NCBI GenBank assembly: GCA_964509885.1
Contig: CAZDZL010000014.1
Span: 1 to 64,000, forward strand
Reading direction: 5' to 3'
DNA: 64,000 nucleotides
Origin: Palsa-1447 sp964509885
GTDB taxonomy: Bacteria; Verrucomicrobiota; Verrucomicrobiia; Opitutales; Opitutaceae
Of the stretch, positions 52,126-59,205 are shown piece by piece. Positions within the stretch are counted from its first letter, which is position 1. Every line of letters begins with the position of its first letter. The notes below the pieces were generated by a model, which was not told the DNA's origin, made no database searches, and saw only the letters and a program-made list of their open reading frames with translations. The position numbers and the translations under genes were made by a program.

Positions 52126-54093
52126 ATGACCGGCCCGTCGACAGCCGCCTCCAGCCGCTTCGAGCACGTCCCCGTCTCGGTGTTCCCGGGCAGCGCCGAG
52201 GCCGCCAGGGCCGTGGCGCGGGACATCGCCGCCCTCATCCGCTCGAGGCAGGCCGAGACGCGCACCGCCGTGCTCGGCCTCGCGACGGGCTCGACGCCGC
52301 TCGGCCTCTACGCGGAGCTCGTAAGGATGCACCGCGAGGACGGGCTCAGCTTCGCGAACGTCGTCACCTTCAACCTGGACGAGTACTACCCCATCCAGCC
52401 GTCGAACCCGCGCAGCTACCGCAGCTTCATGCAGGCGCACCTCTTCGACCACGTCGACGTGCCGCCGGCGGCGATCCACGTTCCGGACGGGACGGTCCCC
52501 CTCGCCTCCCTCGAGGCGTACTGCCACGACTACGAGGAGAGCATACGCTCGGCGGGCGGCATAGACTTCCAGATCCTGGGGATCGGCCGCACCGGGCACA
52601 TCGGCTTCAACGAGCCGGGTAGCCCGAGGCGCTCGCGCACCCGCATGGTGACCCTGGACTCGCTGACGAGGCGCGACGCCGCGGGCGACTTCGGGGGCGA
52701 GGAGAACACCCCCAGGCAGGCGGTCACGATGGGGGTCAGGACGATCCTGGAGGCGAGGCGCGTCGTCCTGATGGCCTGGGGCCAGCACAAGGCCGACATC
52801 GTCCGCGCCGCGGCGGAGGGACCGGTCACGCCCCAGGTCACGGCCTCCTTCCTGCAGGAGCACGACAACGTCCACTTCATCATCGACCGCGCCGCGGCGG
52901 GCTCGCTGACGCGCTACCGCACGCCGTGGCTCCTGGGGGCCCTCGGCGACCTCGGACTCGAGTGGGACCCCGCCATGACCCGCCGGGCGATCCTCTGGCT
53001 CTCCCAACTCCGGGGAAAGGCCGTGCTCAAGCTGACCGACGACGACTACAACGAGGCGGGGCTCCAGGACCTGCTGCGCATCCAGGGCTCGGCCTACGAC
53101 GTCAACCTCGCCGGCTTCTACCAGCTGCAGCACACGATCACGGGCTGGCCCGGCGGCCGCGACCCGAGCCGCACGAAGCCGGGCGACGCCCCCGCGCGCC
53201 CGCTGCGCTCCTCGTCGTCGGGCGTGTTCCCCAAGCGCGTGCTCGTCCTTTCGCCTCACCCCGACGACGACGTCATCGGGATGGGCGGGACGCTCTGCCG
53301 GCTGGTCGAGCACGGCCACGAGGTGCACGTGGCCCACCAGGTCTCGGGCGCAAACGCCGTGTCGGACGAGGCGCTTGCGCGCGCCCTGCGCTTCGTCGGC
53401 GACTCCGGCCTGGCGGACCCCGCAGCAGCCGGCAGGCTCCAGTCCATCTGCGCGGCCCACGACGCGACGGGCTCGCTGCCGGCCACGCCGGAGATCCAAA
53501 ATTGGAAGGGACTCGTCAGGCGCCAGGAGGCGCTCGCCGCGGCGCGGGTGTGCGGTGTCCCGCAGGGGCGCATGCACTTCCTCGACCTTCCGTTCTACCG
53601 CGCGAGCCCGGGCAGCAGGAGGCAGCTCGGCGACGGGGACCGGGAGGCCATGCGCGCGCTCCTGGAGGCGGTCCGCCCACACCTGATCTTTGCGGCGGGA
53701 GACCTCGACGACCCGCACGGCACCCACCGCCTCTGCCTGCACGCCCTGCGCGACGCGATGGCCGGGCTGCCGGCCTCGGGATGGGTGGGCGCGTGCGAGC
53801 TCTGGCTCTACCGGGGCGCCTGGTCGGAGTGGTCCACGGACGAGATCGACATGGCGGTGCCGCTCAGCCCCCAGGAGGTGCTCCGCAGGAGACGCGCGAT
53901 CTTCTGCCACGAGACCCAGAAGGACATGGCCCTCTTCTTGGGTGACGACCGCCGGGAATTCTGGCAGCGTTCCGAGGACAGGAGCCGGCGCCTCGCCGAG
54001 ACCTACAACGCCCTTGGCCTCGCGGAATACGAGGCGATAGAAGCCTTCAAGAGATATGCCCCCGAGGAATTCCTTCGCGATCTGCCTCTTTAG
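52126..54093 (+). CDS. nagB: Glucosamine-6-phosphate deaminase fused to a PIG-L deacetylase domain
   Basis: This 655-residue fusion starts at ATG with MTGPSTAASSRFEHV. The N-terminal domain (about 15-300) is NagB-like, converting glucosamine 6-phosphate to fructose 6-phosphate and ammonia. It shows GLATGSTPLGLY (51-62), NLDEYYP (83-89, Asp85) and GIGRTGHIGFNEPGS (152-166, His158 and Glu163). The usual GxxDGH aspartate is Thr156 here. The C-terminal domain (about 365-655) is PIG-L with SPHPDDDVIGMGG (His378 region) and GDLDDPHGTHR. Long NagB/PIG-L fusions are known from Bacteroidota and relatives. One chain could deacetylate GlcNAc-6-phosphate and deaminate the product; that dual role is inferred. 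Its 3' end overlaps the GH20 gene by 38 bases. Confidence 0.93.
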   Translation: MTGPSTAASSRFEHVPVSVFPGSAEAARAVARDIAALIRSRQAETRTAVLGLATGSTPLGLYAELVRMHREDGLSFANVVTFNLDEYYPIQPSNPRSYRSFMQAHLFDHVDVPPAAIHVPDGTVPLASLEAYCHDYEESIRSAGGIDFQILGIGRTGHIGFNEPGSPRRSRTRMVTLDSLTRRDAAGDFGGEENTPRQAVTMGVRTILEARRVVLMAWGQHKADIVRAAAEGPVTPQVTASFLQEHDNVHFIIDRAAAGSLTRYRTPWLLGALGDLGLEWDPAMTRRAILWLSQLRGKAVLKLTDDDYNEAGLQDLLRIQGSAYDVNLAGFYQLQHTITGWPGGRDPSRTKPGDAPARPLRSSSSGVFPKRVLVLSPHPDDDVIGMGGTLCRLVEHGHEVHVAHQVSGANAVSDEALARALRFVGDSGLADPAAAGRLQSICAAHDATGSLPATPEIQNWKGLVRRQEALAAARVCGVPQGRMHFLDLPFYRASPGSRRQLGDGDREAMRALLEAVRPHLIFAAGDLDDPHGTHRLCLHALRDAMAGLPASGWVGACELWLYRGAWSEWSTDEIDMAVPLSPQEVLRRRRAIFCHETQKDMALFLGDDRREFWQRSEDRSRRLAETYNALGLAEYEAIEAFKRYAPEEFLRDLPL

Positions 54094-56194
54094 CGCGGCG
54101 GGGTGGATCGCGGGCGCCGCGGGGGATCCGCTTCCCACTGACGTCATGCCGGCGCCTGCTAAGGCCGTCGTCTCGGCGGGGAGGTTCCCCGCATCGGGGC
54201 CCCTGGACGTGACGACGGTGGCTCCCGCCGGGCCGCGCCTCGCCGGCGCGGTCGCCAGGGCCCAGGCCCGGTGGCTGTCGCGGGTCGGCGAATCCCGCGG
54301 GACGGACAGGCCGGCGCCGTTCACCCTCACGATCGACTGCGCGGGCGCGGCCGGCGCGGTCCCGCAGATGGGGGAGGACGAATCCTACGCGCTCGACGTC
54401 TCCGGCTCGGGGGCCGTCCTTCGGGCGCCGACCGACCTAGGGGCCCTGCACGGGCTGGAGACCCTCCTGCAGCTCATCCGCCGCGACAAGGGGGGCGGCT
54501 ACGTCCCCGCTGTCTCCATCCGCGACCAGCCGCGGTTTCCCTGGCGCGGGCTCATGATCGACGTCGCCCGGCACTGGCAGCCTACGGAGGTGATCGAGCG
54601 AAACCTGGACGCGATGGCGGTCGTCAAGCTGAACGTCCTGCACCTGCACCTGACGGACGACCAGGGGTTCCGGATCGAGAGCCTCACCCACCCGGAGCTG
54701 CAGGGGATGGGCTCCGACGGGAACTTCTTCACGCAGGCCCAGATGCGCGCGATCATCGCCTACGCGGCCGACCGGGGCATCCGCGTCGTCCCCGAGTTCG
54801 ACGTGCCGGGCCACGCCACGAGCTGGGTCGTCTCGCACCCGGAGCTCGCGAGCGGGCCCGGCCCGTACGGCATCGAGCGCCACTGGGGCGTGTTCAACCC
54901 CGTGCTCGACCCGTCGAACGAGGCGACCTACGCGCTCCTCGGCGACTTCCTCGGCGAGATGGCCGCCCTCTTCCCGGACCGCTTCTTCCACATCGGCGGC
55001 GACGAGAACAACGGGGTCCAGTGGGATGCGAACCCGCGGATCCAGACCTTCCTGCGCGAGCACCTCCTGAAGGACGACGCGGGCCTGCACGCCTACTTCA
55101 ACACGAGGATCGCGGCGATCCTGGCAAAGGCCGGCAAGCGCCTCGTCGGCTGGGACGAGATCATGAACGCGGACCTCCCGAGGGACTGCGTGATCGACTC
55201 CTGGCGCGGGACCGAGGCGCTCGCCTCGGCCGCGACCCTCGGCTTCGACGGGATCCTCTCGAACGGGTACTACATCGACCTGGCGTACCCGGCCTCGGAC
55301 CACTACCTGGCAGACCCCCTGCCCGCAGACTCCGCGCTCACGCCGGCCGAGAGGGCGCACGTGCTCGGCGGCGAGGCGACGATGTGGGCGGAGTGGGTCA
55401 CGCCCGAGACGATCGACTCCCGGATCTGGCCGCGCACCGCGGCCATCGCCGAGCGCCTCTGGTCGCCGGCGCAGATCCGGGACGTCGCGGAGATGTACCG
55501 CAGGCTGGACATCGTGGGCGACCGCCTCGGCGAGTCGGGCTCGCTTCACGACAGCAACAGGGACGCCATGCTGCGCCATTTGGTCGGCGAGAACCTCAAG
55601 GCTCCCGGGATCGCGTCCCTGGAGACCCTCATCGGCGTGCTCGAGCCCGTGAAGCGCTACGAGCGGGGCAACGAGCAGCACTGGGGCAACCAGCTGATGC
55701 CGCTCATCGGGCTCGCGGACGCGGCGCGCCCGGACAGCAAGGCGTCGAGGGAGTTCGCGGGGCTCGTGGACAAGATGCTCTTCTCCCCCGGCGCGATCGA
55801 CCGATCCCAGGCCGACGACATCGGCTCGAGCCTGGTCGAGTGGAGCGCGGCCGCGAAGGAGGTCGCCGGCACCCTTGCCGAGCGGTACCCCGGCGTAAGG
55901 GAGGCCGTGGCGCCGGCAAGGGACCTCTTGGTCGCCTGCAGCGCGGGCGACGACGCCGTCCATGCGCTGGCGTCGGGGAACCCCCTGCCGGGCGCGAGGC
56001 TCGCAGCGGGCCTCGATGCGCTCGACCATGCGGCCCTTCCCAACGAATCCGCCACTGAGCTGCCGATCCTCAAGCCCGTGCGCCTGCTGCTCGCCGCGGC
56101 GGCGAAACAGGGGGAGCGCAAGGGGATGTCCGACACGGCGTGGCACGAGCTCGTGGTCCTGACGGCGTTCCCGCCGGCGGCACCCGCCAAGTAG
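54056..56194 (+). CDS. Exported GH20 beta-N-acetylhexosaminidase
   Basis: It is predicted to release terminal N-acetylglucosamine (or GalNAc) from chitin oligosaccharides or glycoprotein glycans outside the cytoplasm. The 712-residue protein has a signal peptide (MPPRNSFAICLFSAAGWIAG), then the GH20b alpha/beta domain (about 30-155) and the barrel with RGLMIDVARHWQPTEVIERN, LHLHLTDDQGFRIE and the catalytic pair Asp316-Glu317 in HIGGDENNG. Trp residues of the sugar pocket are seen in DSWRG, TMWAEWV and RLWSP. The C-terminal 180 residues are helical and not assigned. The start lies inside the last 38 bases of nagB, so the genes are translationally coupled. Confidence 0.94.
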   Translation: MPPRNSFAICLFSAAGWIAGAAGDPLPTDVMPAPAKAVVSAGRFPASGPLDVTTVAPAGPRLAGAVARAQARWLSRVGESRGTDRPAPFTLTIDCAGAAGAVPQMGEDESYALDVSGSGAVLRAPTDLGALHGLETLLQLIRRDKGGGYVPAVSIRDQPRFPWRGLMIDVARHWQPTEVIERNLDAMAVVKLNVLHLHLTDDQGFRIESLTHPELQGMGSDGNFFTQAQMRAIIAYAADRGIRVVPEFDVPGHATSWVVSHPELASGPGPYGIERHWGVFNPVLDPSNEATYALLGDFLGEMAALFPDRFFHIGGDENNGVQWDANPRIQTFLREHLLKDDAGLHAYFNTRIAAILAKAGKRLVGWDEIMNADLPRDCVIDSWRGTEALASAATLGFDGILSNGYYIDLAYPASDHYLADPLPADSALTPAERAHVLGGEATMWAEWVTPETIDSRIWPRTAAIAERLWSPAQIRDVAEMYRRLDIVGDRLGESGSLHDSNRDAMLRHLVGENLKAPGIASLETLIGVLEPVKRYERGNEQHWGNQLMPLIGLADAARPDSKASREFAGLVDKMLFSPGAIDRSQADDIGSSLVEWSAAAKEVAGTLAERYPGVREAVAPARDLLVACSAGDDAVHALASGNPLPGARLAAGLDALDHAALPNESATELPILKPVRLLLAAAAKQGERKGMSDTAWHELVVLTAFPPAAPAK

Positions 56195-56220
56195 ACCTCA
56201 CCGCGCCGCACGGCCCCCTC

Positions 56221-58002
56221 ATGCCCCACCCCACCCCTCCCCCGGCCGACAAGTCGGGCTACAACCTCTTCCTCCTGCTTGTCGCGGGCCTCGGCGGCCT
56301 CCTGTACGGCGTCGATGTCGGCATCATCGCCGGCGCCCTCCCCTATCTCGAGGCGACCTCGGGGCTCAACGCGGGCCAGCTCTCGTTCATCGTCGCCGCG
56401 GTGCTCCTCGGGAGCGTCATCTCGACGCTCTTCGCGGGCGTGCTCGCGGACTGGATGGGGCGCAAGTGGCTCATGGCGGCGAGCGGCGTGCTCTTTGTCG
56501 CCAGCATCCCCGTCATCGCGCTCTCGCACGGCTACGGCTTCCTCGTCTTCGGCCGGCTCCTTCAGGGTGTGAGCGCGGGGCTCATCGGCGTCGTCGTCCC
56601 GCTCTACCTCGCCGAGTGCCTCGGCGCGTCGAGCCGCGGCAAGGGAACGGGGATATTCCAGTGGCTCCTCACGCTCGGGATCGTCGCCGCGGCGGCGATC
56701 GGGATGTACTTCAGCATCCGCGTCGGGCAGGTGGCGAGGCTCGGCGACGCGGCCCGGCTCCTCGCGTTCAAGGACACGGCGTGGCGCAGCATCTTCTGGG
56801 TGTCCCTGCCGCCCGGGGTCCTCTTCGTCATCGGCAGCCTCGTCGTCGCCGAGTCGCCGAGGTGGCTCCACCGCAGGGGCCGCGTCGACGAGGCCCGCGC
56901 GGCGCTCCTTCGCTCCCGCTCGGCCGAGGCCGCGGAGCTCGAGCTCGCCGAGATGGGCGAGGTCGAGGCCGCCGAGAAGGCCAAGAGCGCCGGAGGGAGG
57001 GTTCGCGAGTCCCTCCTCAGCAGGAGGTACGTGATCCCGTTCGTCCTCGCCTGCGTGATCCTCGCCTGCAACCAGGCGACGGGGGTCAACTCCATCATCG
57101 GCTACAACACGAACATCCTCCTGCAGGCCGGCCTCTCGGACATCCAGGCGCACTGGGGCTACGTCATCCTGACCCTCGTCAACTTCCTGCTGACGATGGT
57201 CGGCGTCTTCCTGGTCGACCGCCGCGGCCGCAAGTTCCTCCTGTCGATCGGGACCGCGGGCATCATCGTCTCCCTCGTGGCCGTCGGCCTCATCTTCCGC
57301 TCCACGGAGAGGCTGCGGGTCGACTGCAGGGACGCGCTCCAGGCCGGCGTCCGGGCCGACCAGACGCTCAGCCTGCCGTTCGACGGAGCGGCGGCCGCGC
57401 GTCTCCTCGCCCCCGCCGGCGAGGCCGGCAGGGCCCTCGCGCGGCGCCCGGTCACGCTCATCGTGATCTACTCCTACGGGGATTTCCGGGCGGCCACGAA
57501 CGTCGTGCGCTCCGACGACGCCACCGCCGCGCCGGTCTCGATCTCCCGCGAGGGGTGCGTCCCGCCGAACGGGGTCGTCGCCTTCTTCTCCAACCCGTTC
57601 GCGGACCTGGGACGGGCGCGCGTCGCGCCGCTCAGGATCGAGAACGCGCTCGTGACGCCCGTGCCCAGCGAGCGCAGCGGGTGGCTCGCCGCGGCCTTCA
57701 CGTTCTGCTTCATGGCCTTCTTCGCGGCGGGACCCGGCGTCTGCGTGTGGCTGGCCCTCTCGGAGCTCATGCCGACCCGCATCCGCTCGAACGGCATGAG
57801 CATCGCGCTCCTCGTGAACCAGGCGGTCTCGACCTCCATTGCCGCGACCTTCCTGCCGGCCGTCGGCCGCTACGGGTATTCGACGGTGTTCTTCGCCTTC
57901 GCGGCCTGCACGGTCGTGTACTTCGTGACCGCGGTCTTCTTCCTGCCGGAGACGAAGGGCAAGACGCTCGAGGAGATCGAGCGGCACTTCGAGGGCGCCT
58001 AG
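56221..58002 (+). CDS. MFS sugar porter with a large periplasmic insertion
   Basis: This 593-residue protein starts at ATG with MPHPTPPPADKSGYNL, 26 bases after the GH20 gene. It shows the sugar-porter signatures: GGLLYGVDVGIIAGALPYLE (25-44), ADWMGRKWLM (76-85), ESPRWLHRRGR (211-221), DRRGRKFLL (333-341), and the C-terminal PETKGKTLEEIE. An extra segment of about 127 residues (roughly 361-487) lies between helices 9 and 10, a loop that faces the periplasm; typical members have only a few residues there. The insert is beta-rich (PVTLIVIYSYGDFRAATNVV) with two cysteines. In context it should import N-acetylglucosamine or a small oligomer. Confidence 0.9.
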   Translation: MPHPTPPPADKSGYNLFLLLVAGLGGLLYGVDVGIIAGALPYLEATSGLNAGQLSFIVAAVLLGSVISTLFAGVLADWMGRKWLMAASGVLFVASIPVIALSHGYGFLVFGRLLQGVSAGLIGVVVPLYLAECLGASSRGKGTGIFQWLLTLGIVAAAAIGMYFSIRVGQVARLGDAARLLAFKDTAWRSIFWVSLPPGVLFVIGSLVVAESPRWLHRRGRVDEARAALLRSRSAEAAELELAEMGEVEAAEKAKSAGGRVRESLLSRRYVIPFVLACVILACNQATGVNSIIGYNTNILLQAGLSDIQAHWGYVILTLVNFLLTMVGVFLVDRRGRKFLLSIGTAGIIVSLVAVGLIFRSTERLRVDCRDALQAGVRADQTLSLPFDGAAAARLLAPAGEAGRALARRPVTLIVIYSYGDFRAATNVVRSDDATAAPVSISREGCVPPNGVVAFFSNPFADLGRARVAPLRIENALVTPVPSERSGWLAAAFTFCFMAFFAAGPGVCVWLALSELMPTRIRSNGMSIALLVNQAVSTSIAATFLPAVGRYGYSTVFFAFAACTVVYFVTAVFFLPETKGKTLEEIERHFEGA

Positions 58003-58026
58003 AGCCGGGGACACCCGGCTGTTTTT
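58003..58026 (+). terminator. Rho-independent terminator after the transporter gene
   Basis: AGCCGGG (58003-58009) and CCCGGCT (58014-58020) form a perfect 7-bp stem with a four-base loop, followed by GTTTTT. It starts at the base directly after the transporter stop codon and closes the nagB/GH20/transporter unit, so the epimerase gene beyond it either has its own promoter or depends on read-through. Confidence 0.85.
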
Positions 58027-58064
58027 GATCGATCGGGCGGCGAACACGCCCAAGTGTGTGCGGC

Positions 58065-59198
58065 ATGGGTCAACCCCCGGCCTGCCCCGCCCTCCGCCGC
58101 GCGGCCAGGCTCCTTGGTGCGGCCTCAACCCTCCTCTTCGCTTCAACCATGTCCGCCCGCATCATAAAATCGGCATTCGGGACCATGCCCGACGGCACCG
58201 CCGTCGAGGCCTACACGCTGGCCAACGCAAACGGCCTCTCGTGCAAGGTCATCACCTACGGCGCGGCGGTCACCGAGCTCCACGTCCCCGACAGGAACGG
58301 GAAGCTCGGCGACGTGGTCCTCGGCTTTGACAACCTGGCCCAGTACGTGAACGATAGCCCGTGCTTCGGCGCCGCCGTCGGTCGGGTCGCGAACCGGATC
58401 GCGAAGGGCCGGTTCACGGTGGACGGCAGGACCTACCAGCTGGCGCTCAACAACGGGGCCAACACGCTCCACGGAGGGATCAAGGGCTTCGACAAGGTCG
58501 TCTGGAAGGCGGAGGGCGTGGACGGAGCCGGGGGGCCGTCCGTCGTCTTCAGCCTCGTGAGCCCGGACGGAGACGAGGGGTTCCCGGGGACGCTCAGGGT
58601 GCGCATGACCTACACGCTGACGGACAGGGACGAGCTGCGCTTCGACTACCAGGCGACCACGGACAGGACGACGCCCGTCAACCTGACGAACCACAGCTAC
58701 TTCAACCTGGCCTGCGGCGGGGACGTGAGGGCGCAGGTCCTCGAGATCCGCGCCGGGCGCTACACGCCCTCGGACGAGGGCCTGATCCCGACGGGCGTGA
58801 TCGCGGACGTGGCCGGGGGCCCGCTCGACTTCACGCAGGCCAAGCCCATTGGGCGGGACCTGGACAGGGTCCCCGGCGGCACGGGCGGCTACGACCACAA
58901 CTACGTGATCGACGGGGGCGGCAGGGGCCTCGTCCTGGCCGCGGTCGCCAGGGATCCCGCGTCCGGACGGGCCATGGAGGTCCTGACGGACCAGCCGGGC
59001 GTCCAGCTCTACACGAGCAACGGCATGGACGGCTCGATCGTCGGAAAGGGGGGCGCGCGCTATCCCGCCCACGCGGGCTTCTGCCTGGAGACCCAGCACT
59101 ATCCCGACTCGGTGAACAAGCCGGGCTTCCCCTCGACCCTCCTGCGCCCCGGGGAGACCTTCCGGAGCACGACGATCTACCGGTTCTCGGCGAAGTGA
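58065..59198 (+). CDS. galM: Aldose 1-epimerase (mutarotase)
   Basis: It interconverts alpha and beta anomers of aldoses. From the ATG giving MGQPPACPALRRAARLLGAA the protein is 377 residues long with a possible signal peptide; starting at 58149 (MSARIIKSAFG) would give a 349-residue cytoplasmic form. The fold and active site are standard: GRVANRIAKGRF, NTLHGGIKGFDK, the catalytic histidine in NLTNHSYFNL, and the catalytic glutamate in FCLETQHYPDS near the end. Because the neighbouring hexosaminidase is exported, a periplasmic mutarotase would fit, but the start is unresolved. It is convergent with the pullulanase-like gene, with seven bases between the stops. Confidence 0.92.
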   Translation: MGQPPACPALRRAARLLGAASTLLFASTMSARIIKSAFGTMPDGTAVEAYTLANANGLSCKVITYGAAVTELHVPDRNGKLGDVVLGFDNLAQYVNDSPCFGAAVGRVANRIAKGRFTVDGRTYQLALNNGANTLHGGIKGFDKVVWKAEGVDGAGGPSVVFSLVSPDGDEGFPGTLRVRMTYTLTDRDELRFDYQATTDRTTPVNLTNHSYFNLACGGDVRAQVLEIRAGRYTPSDEGLIPTGVIADVAGGPLDFTQAKPIGRDLDRVPGGTGGYDHNYVIDGGGRGLVLAAVARDPASGRAMEVLTDQPGVQLYTSNGMDGSIVGKGGARYPAHAGFCLETQHYPDSVNKPGFPSTLLRPGETFRSTTIYRFSAK

Positions 59199-59205
59199 GG
59201 GGGCG

